Shown in pieces: positions 16,379-25,313 of a stretch of 64,000 nt of DNA. This DNA is from Candidatus Flexifilum breve (lineage in GTDB: Bacteria > Chloroflexota > Anaerolineae > Aggregatilineales > Phototrophicaceae), in contig JADKGC010000001.1 of the NCBI GenBank assembly GCA_016717205.1, forward strand, positions 62,001 through 126,000, written 5' to 3'. Positions within the stretch are counted from its first letter, which is position 1. Every line of letters starts with the position of its first letter. The position numbers and the translations under genes are program-made. Below the pieces are notes generated by a model. That model ran no database searches and had not been told where the DNA came from. It saw nothing but the letters and a program-made list of their open reading frames with translations.

Positions 16379-17112
16379 TGGTCGCGCTCAACGGTACCTT
16401 CGCGATTCTCACAGGCGCGGCACAGGGACTAGGGCTGGCGATTGCCCGCGCCTATGCTGCGCAGGGCATGAAGCTGGCGCTCATGGATGTGCAGGCCGAC
16501 AAGCTCAACGCGCTGGCCGACGAACTGCGCGCGGGGGGCACGGACTGCCTGCCCATCCCAGTCGATCTCGCCAACGCCGACGCCACGCAGGCCGCAGTCG
16601 ACCAAGCGCTGGCGGCCTACGGCAAACCGCGCGTGCTCGTGCACAACGCCGCGCTCCTCAAAGAGCGGTCAATGCTGGAAGTCACGTTCCCGCAGTGGCA
16701 GACCGAAGTGAACATCATCTTGCAGGCGGCCTTCCTGCTCGCCAAAGCCGTATGGCAGCCGATGATCGCCGCCGACAGCGGCAGCATCGTGTTTGTGTCG
16801 TCGGGTTCGGGCATCAAGGGGTTCGTCAAAGAGGTCGCCTACTGCCCGGCCAAACACGGTCAGGAAGGCTTGATGAAAGTCTTGGCGATGGAGGGGCAGC
16901 CGTTCAATATCGCGGTCAACACCATCACCCCCGGCGCGCCGATCAACACGCCGATGTCCGCCGAAAACTACACCGAAGAACTCAAGCAGAAATGGGTCGA
17001 TCCTGCGCTGCTCGCGCCCGCCTTCGTGTATCTGGCGGGCATCGACGCGCATGATGTCACGGGCGAACGCCTCAATGCATGGGAATTGTCCCAGCAGCAC
17101 CCGATCGCCTAG
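16378..17112 (+). CDS. Short-chain dehydrogenase/reductase (classical SDR)
   Basis: 244 residues. Cofactor loop TGAAQGLGLAIA, VHNAALL (NNAG-equivalent), catalytic Ser in FVSSGSGIKG, YCPAK as YxxxK, then VNTITPGAPINTPM. The classical NNAG motif is HNAA here. It is the last gene of the rightward operon that starts at the GntR gene, 1-bp overlapped with the aminotransferase. A strong hairpin follows 4 bp after the stop. Probably an NAD(P)-dependent alcohol or sugar-acid dehydrogenase. Confidence 0.92.
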   Translation: MVALNGTFAILTGAAQGLGLAIARAYAAQGMKLALMDVQADKLNALADELRAGGTDCLPIPVDLANADATQAAVDQALAAYGKPRVLVHNAALLKERSMLEVTFPQWQTEVNIILQAAFLLAKAVWQPMIAADSGSIVFVSSGSGIKGFVKEVAYCPAKHGQEGLMKVLAMEGQPFNIAVNTITPGAPINTPMSAENYTEELKQKWVDPALLAPAFVYLAGIDAHDVTGERLNAWELSQQHPIA

Positions 17113-17115
17113 ATG

Positions 17116-17143
17116 AGTGGGGAGCGCACCAGTGCTCCCCACT
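17116..17143. terminator. Bidirectional hairpin between convergent genes
   Basis: A 10-bp perfect stem, AGTGGGGAGC (17116-17125) pairing with GCTCCCCACT (17134-17143), with an 8-base loop. It sits between the SDR stop at 17112 and the end of the convergent beta-propeller gene at 17166, as expected of a shared terminator. It resembles the REP-like hairpins seen elsewhere in the window. Confidence 0.75.
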
Positions 17144-17165
17144 GACGTTCACAGTCGGTCTGGCA

Positions 17166-18284
17166 TTAACGAGTCACGTCGACCAGAAAAATCAGGTTGT
17201 CGTTCGAGTCGCCGGACTGGTTGGCAAAGCCACCCACGACCAGCGTAAGTCCATCCGGCATAAAGTACATACTCATCTGGCGGCGAGACGCGCGCAGTGG
17301 TTCCGGCACGGGCAGATTGATGACGAGCGGCTCATCCGCGTCTGTGAGTGAGGAGACCGTGATGATCGGCGCTTCCGGCTCACCGGAGACCCATGCAATG
17401 TGATCGCCATCTGCCGCTAGCGCGACCGTCGGTGAGCCAGTCGGCCCACCGGAAAAAGAACGGACTTCGCTGCCATTGCGCGCATCAATCACCTGAATGA
17501 GTTCAGAATCTGCGTCATAGAACACGATTTGTTCGTCGTTGTTGATGAAGGCCAAACTCATGATATTGAACAATGGGAATTCGGTCGGCACATTGAGGCT
17601 CACCTGCTCCCCCGTCGCCACATCCCAGATATCGATCACCCCATAGCTGGTGGCCGCCGCGATCCGGTCGCCACTGTCGGACAGGTCAAACGCGATGTAG
17701 GTGGGCGCGGGACCACTTTCAAACAGCGCGGCGATCTCGTTTCGTGTCGCATACTGCGGGCGCAGCAAGCGCAGGATCGAACCATTGTCGGTATCCCACT
17801 CGCACAGCAGCAAAAGATTCGCTTGACATGCCATGACATAGTGTGAGGTGTCAGGGTAGAAGAACCCACGTCCGCTCAACAGCGGCAGCGCCGTCACCCG
17901 ATTGATCAGGCTCCCCGTCGGTGCATCCCAGATGAACATGTCGCCGTTGTCATGATAGGTCATGACGCGGCTGCCATCACTGGTGAAGGTGACCTCATTC
18001 GCATAATCCGTCGGCCCATTCAAGGTCGCTGTAATTTGCAGCGTGTTCAGGTCAAACAAGCGGACAGGCACCAGTTCCGGAATGATCTCGCCATCGTAAA
18101 AGATGCCCATTTCGAAGATCGCGAGCGTATGACCATCCGGCGACAGCCGAATCTGCGGATACGCCCCGATCACCGGGATCGCTTTCACCCGTTCCGCCTG
18201 GGCCGCAGCCACCCACACCGATCCTGCCACGCGGACCGACCCGAGCACTCCCAGACAGACGAACAGCATTAACCAGCGTCGCAT
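17166..18284 (-). CDS. Exported WD40-like beta-propeller protein
   Basis: 372 residues. The start at 18284 (MRRWLMLFVCLGVLGS) has GAGGAG nine bases upstream and gives a signal peptide ending near VAAAQA. The mature chain has propeller blades with the usual motifs: IRLSPDGHTLAIFE, VTFTSDGSRVMTYHDNGDMFIWDAPTG, FDLSDSGDRIAAATSYGVIDIWDVATGEQ, VALAADGDHIAWVSG and MYFMPDGLTLVVGG. Around six to seven blades fit. No enzymatic residues stand out; a secreted or periplasmic scaffold is likely. It is alone, convergent with the long operon and 60 bp from the leftward SDR. Confidence 0.82.
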   Translation of the reverse strand: MRRWLMLFVCLGVLGSVRVAGSVWVAAAQAERVKAIPVIGAYPQIRLSPDGHTLAIFEMGIFYDGEIIPELVPVRLFDLNTLQITATLNGPTDYANEVTFTSDGSRVMTYHDNGDMFIWDAPTGSLINRVTALPLLSGRGFFYPDTSHYVMACQANLLLLCEWDTDNGSILRLLRPQYATRNEIAALFESGPAPTYIAFDLSDSGDRIAAATSYGVIDIWDVATGEQVSLNVPTEFPLFNIMSLAFINNDEQIVFYDADSELIQVIDARNGSEVRSFSGGPTGSPTVALAADGDHIAWVSGEPEAPIITVSSLTDADEPLVINLPVPEPLRASRRQMSMYFMPDGLTLVVGGFANQSGDSNDNLIFLVDVTR

Positions 18285-18344
18285 GCTTCTATTCTCCTCA
18301 AGGTCACTCTGCACCACTCTCGAGGATCATTCTATGCTGAACCG

Positions 18345-19100
18345 CTATTTCCCGCCGTCGATGGGCAGCACTTGCCCGGTGATCCAACTGGCGTACTCCG
18401 ACGCGAGGAACAGCGCGCCATAGGCGATATCGTCGGGCGTACCCAGTCGGCGCATGGCGATGCCTTCGACCAGGGCTTTCTGCCCCTGTTCGCCATACGA
18501 CTGCCACTGGCGTTCGGTGTTTGGGTTGGAGCGCACGAACCCCGGCGCAATGCTGTTCACGGTGATGCCGAACTGTCCTAGTTCATGCGCCAACTGCCGT
18601 GTCAGGTGAATCACCCCGGCTTTGGCCGTCGCATACGCTTGAATGCCCGTCAGACTAATGCTCAGCCCCGCGCCGCTCGAAATCGTGATGATGCGTCCGA
18701 AGCCGCGCGCCTTCATCGACGGGACAACGCCCTGCGCGAACCAGAAGGCCGCGCTCAGGTTCACAGCGATGATGTCATTCCACTCCGTCGGCGTGACCTG
18801 ATCCATCGGCTTGCCCACATAGCCGAGCACCCCGCCCGCATTGCTGATGAGAATATCCGCCCCGCCAACTTCGTCCGTGAAGCGCTGAATTGCGGCGATA
18901 TCGCGCACATCGACGGCCCGCACCGCACACACCGCGCCCGCCGCCTGACAGAGACGCTGCGTCTCCGCCAGCTCATCCGGCAGCAGATCGCAGCCCCACA
19001 CCGTCGCGCCACGTTCCGCGAAAGCGACCGCTATGGCGCGCCCCATTCCGTGCGCCGCGCCGGTCACAATGACCGTTTTACCCGTAAATTCGATCTGCAT
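18345..19100 (-). CDS. Short-chain dehydrogenase/reductase
   Basis: 251 residues. TGAAHGMGRAIA is the cofactor loop, with DVRDI, SNAGGV, VNLSAAF, the catalytic Ser in ITISSGAG, YATAK, then NSIAPGFVRS and a final WITGQVLPIDGGK typical of classical SDRs related to 3-oxoacyl-ACP reductase and sugar dehydrogenases. I chose the ATG at 19100 (MQIEFTGK), two bases after the stop of the creatininase gene; the ATG at 19109 would overlap that stop. Co-translation with the creatininase is likely. Confidence 0.92.
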   Translation of the reverse strand: MQIEFTGKTVIVTGAAHGMGRAIAVAFAERGATVWGCDLLPDELAETQRLCQAAGAVCAVRAVDVRDIAAIQRFTDEVGGADILISNAGGVLGYVGKPMDQVTPTEWNDIIAVNLSAAFWFAQGVVPSMKARGFGRIITISSGAGLSISLTGIQAYATAKAGVIHLTRQLAHELGQFGITVNSIAPGFVRSNPNTERQWQSYGEQGQKALVEGIAMRRLGTPDDIAYGALFLASEYASWITGQVLPIDGGK

Positions 19101-19102
19101 GA

Positions 19103-19801
19103 TCACCATCCATACGTGAGCAAGGTGCGCGTCTCGGCGACGGCCACCTCCCAGATCGCCAGCATATCGGCGTCCGGTCGCTGATACAACCCGGCGTAGT
19201 TGCCATCGCCGAGGTATTCGCGCGCCGCCTGCGGGGCGAGCGTGCGCATATAGTCGAGGTTGACAGGCAGCTTCTGCTCGGTCGGCTGGGCGACGTTCGG
19301 CAGACGCGTCCACGGGAAGTTTTCCATCCATGAGGCGTGCGAGGCCACCGGGTCGATCTCCATGACTTTTGCCCAGGTCTGCGGCGCATTCCACCAGTTG
19401 TGAAACTTAACCTTTACGCCGGGATGATCCGCCATCCATTCTGCGACATACCCCTGCGCGGGGCTGTTACCCCCGTGCCCGTTGACGATCAGCACGCGCT
19501 TAAAGCCCTGTTCAGCGAATGCGTCCAGCACGTCGCGAATAATGTTCAAGTAGGTCTGCACGCGCAGGCTGATGCTGCCCGGGTAAGCGCGGAAATACGG
19601 CGTAATTCCGTAGTTCAGCACGGGGAATACGGGCACGCCGAGCGGTTCGGCGGCATCCACCGCCACTTTTTCCGCGAGAATGTTGTCCACACACAGGCTC
19701 AAGTAGGCATGCTGTTCGGTGCTGCCAATCGGCAGTACACACCGATCATCATGTTTCAGATAGTCTTCGAGTTGTCCCCAATTCAGGTCATGAATACGCA
19801 T
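19103..19801 (-). CDS. Creatininase-family amidohydrolase
   Basis: 232 residues. It has the family's metal site: LPIGSTEQHAYLSLCVDNILAEKVA (Glu, His and Asp ligands; normally GSxEQHGPHLPL.TD), then IVNGHGGNSPAQ (His), and a later SHASWMENF segment in place of HAGxxETS, where the last Glu is conserved. The family hydrolyses creatinine, cyclic amides or formamide-type intermediates, e.g. in riboflavin or F420 pathways and mycofactocin maturation. No mycofactocin or flavin genes are nearby, so a catabolic role is more likely. First gene of a two-gene leftward operon, divergent from the second Dpp operon. Confidence 0.88.
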   Translation of the reverse strand: MRIHDLNWGQLEDYLKHDDRCVLPIGSTEQHAYLSLCVDNILAEKVAVDAAEPLGVPVFPVLNYGITPYFRAYPGSISLRVQTYLNIIRDVLDAFAEQGFKRVLIVNGHGGNSPAQGYVAEWMADHPGVKVKFHNWWNAPQTWAKVMEIDPVASHASWMENFPWTRLPNVAQPTEQKLPVNLDYMRTLAPQAAREYLGDGNYAGLYQRPDADMLAIWEVAVAETRTLLTYGW

Positions 19802-19914
19802 CGTTCGCCCTCAGATTCGCCACAATTGAGGGAAAAGCATACGCTAGAAACCGCCCATCCGCTATCCCACCACGGCCATTGGTTCTAATTATCGAACTTT
19901 AATCTCTCGCTTGT

Positions 19915-19943
19915 TTGACGCGGAATTTCAGATTCGTTACACT
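19915..19943 (+). promoter_or_regulatory. Promoter of the second Dpp-type operon
   Basis: TTGACG (19915-19920), a 17-bp spacer and TACACT (19938-19943) lie 55 bp before the ATG at 19998. The hexamers differ from the sigma70 consensus at one and two positions. It is oriented towards the binding-protein gene. Confidence 0.65.
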
Positions 19944-19997
19944 TCCTACGCGTATAGAAATCTTCCAAGTGTATCGGTAGTTTCGAGAGGGGTTAAG

Positions 19998-21572
19998 ATG
20001 GTGCGTCGGCAGCATCTCGTTCTGACTTTGATTCTCGCGTTACTCTTCACATTATCCTTCAGTAGTTTGCACGCTCAAGAGGAAACCGTCCTCCGCATTC
20101 TGAGCAATGCAGACATCCGTACGTCTGATCCGCATATCGCCTACGAGACCGAAACGTGGCCGACCTCGGCGCTGTTCAACATGGGACTCGTCCGCTGGTC
20201 AGATGACAACAGCGAAGTGATCCCCGCCCTCGCCGAATCCTACAGCGTGAGCGACGACGGTCTGGTCTATACGTTCACTCTGCGCGAAGGCCTCAAATTT
20301 TCGAATGGGCGCGATATCACCACCGCTGATGTCAAGTGGTCGTTTGAGCGTCTGCTCAACCCGGCAACCGCTTCGCCGACCGCCTACATGTTCGCGGCGA
20401 TCACGGGCACGACCGACTTCCAGAACGGCGCGGCCACCGAAGTCAGCGGCATTCAGATTGTCGATGACCGTACCATCACCTTCACGCTCGACTATCCCGT
20501 CTGGTCGCTGATCCAGCGCTTTGCGCTGCCTCCCGGCTTCATCATCCCAAGCGAAGCGGTCGAAGCCGCGGGCACGGAATTCGGTCGGCAGCCGTCCGGG
20601 GCTGGCCCGTACATCCTCGAACGTTGGGAACCCGGCGTGATCATCACGGGTGTGCGCAACCCCAACTACTACCTTGAAGGCAAGCCCGTCTTTGATCGCT
20701 TCGAAATGCAGTTGATGGTCGAACCGTCGGTTGGCATCCTGCGTATGGAAGCGGGGGAAGCCGATATCGCGCTTGATTTCGTGCCGAATTCGGAATACCC
20801 GCGCATCTCGACCGATCCGGTCATCGCGGCGCAGCTTCTGCCGACCGCGGGCTTCCCGAACATCGACTACATCGTGCTGAACACCACCATCGCCCCCTAC
20901 AACATTCCGGAAGTCCGGCAGGCGATGGCGCTCTCGGTTGACCGCACCCGCCTCGTGCAAATCCTGAACGGTCGCGCCGAACCGGCTGTCGGCCCCATCC
21001 CGCCGAGCGTGTTGGGCAACAACGCCGACCTTGTCCCGCTGACGTTCGATCCCGATGCAGCTAAAGCCCTGCTGACCGCCGCCGGCTACCCCGATGGTTT
21101 CAGCGGCACGCTGCTAACCAACACCGACCCGACCAATCTGTCGGTGGTGCAAGCGCTCATCAATGACTGGGCCGCGATCGGCATCAACCTGCAAATCACC
21201 AGCATCGACAACGCGCAGTTCCTCGACATTCTGGTCAACCAGCCGGATACGCTGGAAGTCGTGATGACCAACTGGTACCTCGACTACCCGGATCCGTCGA
21301 ACATCTGGGAACCGCTGCTGGCGTGCGGTGGCTCATATAACTGGGGTCAGTTCTGCGACGAAGCGCTCGAAGCGCAGTTCGCCGAAGCCAACGCCATCCC
21401 GCCGGGCGATGCCCGTTGGGCAGCGTTCAGCGCCTTCGAAGAAGCCATTGTCGGCGCGATGCCAAACATTTTCCTCGAACACCAGCTCAACTTCTACTTC
21501 ACGAGCGCGCGCTTGAGCATCCAGTCGGACCCCGGTGTGCTGCTGCGGTGGGACGGCGCGTCGATCAAGTAG
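19998..21572 (+). CDS. ABC transporter substrate-binding protein, family 5
   Basis: 524 residues. ATG at 19998 with GAGAGGGG upstream. The signal peptide VRRQHLVLTLILALLFTLSFSSLHAQ is followed by the mature domain: ILSNADIRTSDPHIAYETE, FNMGLVRWSDD, VIPALAESYSVSDDGLVYTFTLREGLKFSNGRDITTADVKWSFERLL, SGAGPYILERWEPG, and PEVRQAMALSVDRTRLV. These are standard SBP_bac_5 features. No lipobox Cys is present. The downstream peptidase and amidase suggest that peptides or amides are the cargo. Confidence 0.93.
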   Translation: MVRRQHLVLTLILALLFTLSFSSLHAQEETVLRILSNADIRTSDPHIAYETETWPTSALFNMGLVRWSDDNSEVIPALAESYSVSDDGLVYTFTLREGLKFSNGRDITTADVKWSFERLLNPATASPTAYMFAAITGTTDFQNGAATEVSGIQIVDDRTITFTLDYPVWSLIQRFALPPGFIIPSEAVEAAGTEFGRQPSGAGPYILERWEPGVIITGVRNPNYYLEGKPVFDRFEMQLMVEPSVGILRMEAGEADIALDFVPNSEYPRISTDPVIAAQLLPTAGFPNIDYIVLNTTIAPYNIPEVRQAMALSVDRTRLVQILNGRAEPAVGPIPPSVLGNNADLVPLTFDPDAAKALLTAAGYPDGFSGTLLTNTDPTNLSVVQALINDWAAIGINLQITSIDNAQFLDILVNQPDTLEVVMTNWYLDYPDPSNIWEPLLACGGSYNWGQFCDEALEAQFAEANAIPPGDARWAAFSAFEEAIVGAMPNIFLEHQLNFYFTSARLSIQSDPGVLLRWDGASIK

Positions 21573-21604
21573 GTCGGTCACCGCTTTCGCAATTGATTCA
21601 CGAT

Positions 21605-21630
21605 GAGGGACGCTGCAAGCTGCGTCCCTC
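21605..21630 (+). terminator. Intercistronic hairpin between binding protein and permease
   Basis: Stem GAGGGACGC (21605-21613) pairs with GCGTCCCTC (21622-21630), followed by CTTTGTTAT. It lies 33 bp after the binding-protein stop and 22 bp before the permease start, matching the position of the hairpin at 11009-11036. It probably lowers permease expression relative to the binding protein. Confidence 0.7.
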
Positions 21631-21651
21631 CTTTGTTATAGGAGATCGTCC

Positions 21652-22581
21652 TTGACGGCATACTTCATCCGCCGACTCTTAGGGGCTTTCGTCGTCATCC
21701 TCGGCGTCGCGACGATCAGCTTTGTGATGGTGTTTCTGATGCCCGGTGACGCCGCGCGCATGTACGCCGGGCCACGCGCCCCGGAAGAGACCGTGCAGCG
21801 CATTCGCGTGCTGTGGGGGCTGGATCAGCCGCTGCCTGTGCAGTATGTCCGGTACTTAGGGCGCGCCATTCAGGGCGATTTCGGCAACTCGACACGCGAT
21901 AACCGCCCGGTGCTGCAAGCCGTCATGGATCGTTTGCCCGCGACTTTGCAGTTGGCGCTGGCCGGGTTAGCCATCGAACTGGTTTTCGGCGTGCCGCTCG
22001 GCATCCTCGCGGCACTCAAACCGGGTACGTGGGTCGACAACTTCGCCACATTCATCGCGTTGATCGGCATTTCGGTGCCGCAGTTTGCGCTCGGCCTCGT
22101 GCTGCTGTACCTGTTCGGTTTCGTCATCCCGATCTTCCCGCTCGGCGGGTACGGCACGGTCGCGCATCTGGTTCTGCCCGCGCTCGTGCTCGGCTTTGGC
22201 GGCATCGCGTTTTATTCGCGCATCGTCCGGAACAGCATTCTCGAAGTCGCCAACGAGGACTATGTGCGTACCGCCCGCGCCAAAGGTCTCGCGCCGCGCG
22301 CCGTGCTGACCAAGCATGTGCTGCGCAACGCCCTGCTCCCGGTCATGACGCTGGCGGGGTTGGATCTCGCGCTGCTGCTCGGCGGCGTGGTCGTGATCGA
22401 AGCCGTGTTCGGCTGGCCGGGCATCGGTTTGCAGGCATGGACGGCCATTCGCAACCAGGACACGCCGATGATCATGGGCACGGTGCTGTTCGCGTCCATT
22501 GCGGTCGTCGCGCTGAATCTGCTGGTCGATTTCCTCTACGTCGTCGTTGATCCGCGTGTGCGCTTAACCTCGTCAGGGTAA
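21652..22581 (+). CDS. ABC transporter permease, DppB type (TTG start)
   Basis: 309 residues. The only sensible start is the TTG at 21652, eight bases after a GGAG. The protein begins TAYFIRRLLGAFVVILGVATISFVMVFLMPGD and includes LDQPLPVQYVRYLGRAIQGDFGNSTRDNRPV. The EAA loop is DYVRTARAKGLAPRAVLTKHVLRNALLPVM, and the C-terminus is DPRVRL. Six membrane helices fit. It is 4 bp before the matching DppC and complete, unlike the first operon's pair. Confidence 0.93.
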   Translation: MTAYFIRRLLGAFVVILGVATISFVMVFLMPGDAARMYAGPRAPEETVQRIRVLWGLDQPLPVQYVRYLGRAIQGDFGNSTRDNRPVLQAVMDRLPATLQLALAGLAIELVFGVPLGILAALKPGTWVDNFATFIALIGISVPQFALGLVLLYLFGFVIPIFPLGGYGTVAHLVLPALVLGFGGIAFYSRIVRNSILEVANEDYVRTARAKGLAPRAVLTKHVLRNALLPVMTLAGLDLALLLGGVVVIEAVFGWPGIGLQAWTAIRNQDTPMIMGTVLFASIAVVALNLLVDFLYVVVDPRVRLTSSG

Positions 22582-22585
22582 CGCT

Positions 22586-23461
22586 ATGGCTATCATCAGA
22601 AAACAGCCCAAACGGGGCTTTTGGACGCGTCTGCGGCGGCTCCCCCGCGCTTGGGTCGGCATCGCGCTGGTGCTGGTGGTGATCGCCGCCGCGATCTTCG
22701 CGCCGCTGGTCACCGGCATCGACCCGCTCACACAGTTCCGCGACGGCCTCTCCGCCACGGGCACGCCGCTCCCACCGGATGCGCGTTTCCTGCTCGGCAC
22801 GGATCACTTGGGGCGCGATATGTTCAGCCGCATGCTCTACGGCGCGCGGATCTCGCTGCTCATCAGCCTGACGGTGAATATCAGCGCGGCGATCATCGGC
22901 ACGGCGGTCGGGTTGGTTGCGGGCTATTACGCGGGCATCCTCGACAACCTGCTCATGCGCGTCACCGATATTCTGCTGGCCTTCCCGGCCATTCTGCTGG
23001 CGCTCGGCTTCGGCGCGGTGCTGCGACCGAGCATCCCGACGGTGATCATCATCCTCGTGTTCATCACGTGGGCGCCGCTGGCGCGTTTGGTGCGCGCGCA
23101 GGTGCTGACCGTGCGCGAACGGCCCTTCATCGAAAGCGCGCGCGCCATCGGCTGCCGCGACCGCTACATCCTCGTGCGCCAAATTCTCCCGCAGATCATC
23201 ACCGTGGTGGTCGTGTGGGGCACGCTGAGTTTCGCCAGTACAATCCTAGTGGAGTCGTCGCTGAGCTTTCTCGGCGTCGGCGTCCCACTGCCGACCGCCA
23301 GTTGGGGCAACATGATCGCTGAGGGGCAAACGCGCTATCGCATCGCCCCATGGACAATCATCGCGCCGACCATTGGTATCATTGTCACCACCTTAGGGTT
23401 TAACCTGCTGGGCGACGCGCTCCGTGACGCGCTCGATCCCCGCACCAAATATAAAGTTTAA
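22586..23461 (+). CDS. ABC transporter permease, DppC type
   Basis: 291 residues, full length. Landmarks: FLLGTDHLGRDMFSRMLYGARISLLIS, GYYAGILDNLLMRVTDILLAFPAILLALG, then the EAA loop PFIESARAIGCRDRYILVRQILPQIITVVVVW, LSFLGVGVPLPTASWGNMI and a DPRTKYKV end. This full-length homologue shows how much is missing from the truncated copy at 12043. No DppD/DppF ATPase follows; the next gene is a peptidase, so ATPases must come from elsewhere in the genome. Confidence 0.93.
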   Translation: MAIIRKQPKRGFWTRLRRLPRAWVGIALVLVVIAAAIFAPLVTGIDPLTQFRDGLSATGTPLPPDARFLLGTDHLGRDMFSRMLYGARISLLISLTVNISAAIIGTAVGLVAGYYAGILDNLLMRVTDILLAFPAILLALGFGAVLRPSIPTVIIILVFITWAPLARLVRAQVLTVRERPFIESARAIGCRDRYILVRQILPQIITVVVVWGTLSFASTILVESSLSFLGVGVPLPTASWGNMIAEGQTRYRIAPWTIIAPTIGIIVTTLGFNLLGDALRDALDPRTKYKV

Positions 23462-23474
23462 GGAGGCACTATTC

Positions 23475-24359
23475 ATGGCACACCGCATTGTCGAAGGGAC
23501 GATCCCCTTCAAAGGCTACCAGACGTGGTATCGCATCGTCGGTGAGGGCGACAAAACGCCCCTGCTCTGCCTGCATGGTGGCCCCGGAGCGACCCATGAC
23601 TATCTCGAATCGCTCGACGCGATGGCCGACACCGGACGTCGCGTGATCTACTACGATCAGTTGGGCTGCGGGCGTTCCGCTATCAACGTGAGCAAACCGG
23701 AAATGTGGACAGTCGAGCTGTATGTCGAAGAAGTCGACGTCGTGCGGCGCGCGCTGAGCCTCGACCGCATTCATTTGCTCGGGCAGTCGTGGGGCGGCAT
23801 GCTGGCGATGCAATACATGTTGACGCAACCGCCGGGGATCGCCAGCCTGACGATTGCCAGCTCCCCCGCCAGCATGAAGCAGTGGGTCGCCGAGGCCAAT
23901 CGCCTGCGCGAGGAACTGCCGCCGGAAGTGCAGGCGACGCTGCTGGAACATGAAATCGCCGGCACAACCAGCAGCCAACAATACAAGGACGCGACGAAGG
24001 TCTTTAATGATCGGCACGTCTCTCGTCTGCTGCCGTACCCGGACTATGTTAAACGGAGCTTTGACTACCTCGATGAGGGTGGTGAGGTGTACAACACCAT
24101 GAACGGACCAAACGAATTCCACGTCATCGGCACGATTCGCGATTGGGACATCATCGACCGCCTGCCCGAAATTAAAGCGCCGACGCTCGTCACGTCCGGT
24201 CGGCACGACGAAGCGACGCCGTTGATCGCCGAGACGGTCAAGAACGGTATCCCCGGCGCGCAGTGGGTGATCTTCGAAAACAGCTCGCATTCGTCGCATG
24301 TCGAAGAAGCCGACCGTTACATGCAGGTACTGACGCAGTTCATCAGCCAATATGACTAA
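23475..24359 (+). CDS. Proline iminopeptidase-like alpha/beta hydrolase
   Basis: 294 residues. ATG at 23475 is preceded by AAGGAGG. The fold is shown by LLCLHGGPGATHDYLESL (oxyanion HGGPG), YYDQLGCGRS, the nucleophile elbow LLGQSWGGMLA, the acid in TSGRHDEATP and the His in ENSSHSSHVE. The DQLGxGxS and HGGPG motifs are typical of family S33 prolyl/aminopeptidases. There is no signal peptide, so it acts in the cytoplasm, probably on short peptides or amino-acid amides imported by the ABC system directly upstream. Confidence 0.9.
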   Translation: MAHRIVEGTIPFKGYQTWYRIVGEGDKTPLLCLHGGPGATHDYLESLDAMADTGRRVIYYDQLGCGRSAINVSKPEMWTVELYVEEVDVVRRALSLDRIHLLGQSWGGMLAMQYMLTQPPGIASLTIASSPASMKQWVAEANRLREELPPEVQATLLEHEIAGTTSSQQYKDATKVFNDRHVSRLLPYPDYVKRSFDYLDEGGEVYNTMNGPNEFHVIGTIRDWDIIDRLPEIKAPTLVTSGRHDEATPLIAETVKNGIPGAQWVIFENSSHSSHVEEADRYMQVLTQFISQYD

Positions 24360-24377
24360 CCAATAGGAGTTGACCGC

Positions 24378-25247
24378 ATGGCTACCTATCAGCTCAAACA
24401 AGACCAACGTGCATTCTCGTTTGACCGCACCATTCCGCCCGTGCTGCGCATCGTCAGCGGCGATACCGTCACCTTTGAAACGGGCGATGTCGCCTACGAA
24501 CGCCTCTCCAAAGGCGAAGCCGTCGAGGCCATCGGGCTGGAGAACTTCAACGCGGTGACCGGCCCGGTCTATGTCGAAGATGCGGAACCCGGCGACGCGC
24601 TCAAGGTCGAGATTCTCGACGTGCAGGTGCGGCGCGCGTGGTCGGTGTGGCTGCCGCAGTTCGGCGGCTTGGGCGCGCAGACCGACGCCACCCGTGTGAA
24701 AGAAATCGCGCTGCGCGACGGCCGGGCGTACATTTCGGACTCACTGAGCGTGCCGATCCGCACGATGATCGGCTGCATCGGTGTCGCTCCGGCGGAGGGC
24801 GCGGGGTCGACGTTCATGCCCGCCTATCCGTTCGGCGGCAACATGGATTTGCGCGAGATGGAAGCCGGTACGACGCTCTACCTGCCGATCCAAGTTCCCG
24901 GTGCGCTGCTGGCGATGGGCGATCTGCACGCGGCGATGGGCGTCGCCGAACCGACGTGGGTCAGCCTCGAAGCGGCGGGTCAGGCCACCCTGCGCGTCAG
25001 CGTCGCCAAAGGCATGGCGCTGACGTACCCGCGCTTGCGCGTCGGCAGCAGCACCTACTGCATCGGCATGGGCGACACACTGGCAGCAGCGCATCAGGTG
25101 GCGCTGGATGAAGCTTATAAACTGTTGACGGCGGAATGGGGTCTGGACTTGTTTGACGCCTACGCCTACGCGAGTGCGGCCATCGATATGCGCTTGGGCG
25201 GCCCGGCGACCGCCATTGTCATGGCCGTCGTCCCGGATCGCACCTAA
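24378..25247 (+). CDS. Acetamidase/formamidase family protein
   Basis: 289 residues, matching the FmdA/AmdA family: RIVSGDTVTFETGD, NAVTGPVYVEDAEPGDALKVEILDV, MIGCIGVAPAEG near the centre, YPFGGNMDLREMEAGTTLYLPIQVPGALLAMGDLHAAMG (the conserved Gly-rich block with the GDxHAxMG metal/active-site motif) and a C-terminal DAYAYASAAIDMRLGG. These enzymes hydrolyse short-chain amides to acid and ammonia. It begins 18 bp after the iminopeptidase and ends the operon, so the operon imports and breaks down small amides or peptides for nitrogen. Confidence 0.92.
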   Translation: MATYQLKQDQRAFSFDRTIPPVLRIVSGDTVTFETGDVAYERLSKGEAVEAIGLENFNAVTGPVYVEDAEPGDALKVEILDVQVRRAWSVWLPQFGGLGAQTDATRVKEIALRDGRAYISDSLSVPIRTMIGCIGVAPAEGAGSTFMPAYPFGGNMDLREMEAGTTLYLPIQVPGALLAMGDLHAAMGVAEPTWVSLEAAGQATLRVSVAKGMALTYPRLRVGSSTYCIGMGDTLAAAHQVALDEAYKLLTAEWGLDLFDAYAYASAAIDMRLGGPATAIVMAVVPDRT

Positions 25248-25270
25248 CGCGACAGAGCCCGGTCATTGGC

Positions 25271-25298
25271 TGTGGGGCGCACGCTGATGCGCCCTACG
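25271..25298. repeat. REP-like hairpin between convergent genes
   Basis: A GTGGGGCGCA / TGCGCCCTAC inverted repeat in the gap between the acetamidase and the giant kinase. It belongs to the dispersed element family described at 35271 and likely acts as a bidirectional terminator. Confidence 0.65.
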
Positions 25299-25313
25299 CT
25301 CCTCGAAAACCAC

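Noticed and set aside
19103..19801. Creatininase-family gene as part of a mycofactocin cluster
   Set aside because: No mycofactocin precursor, radical SAM enzyme or partner genes are nearby.
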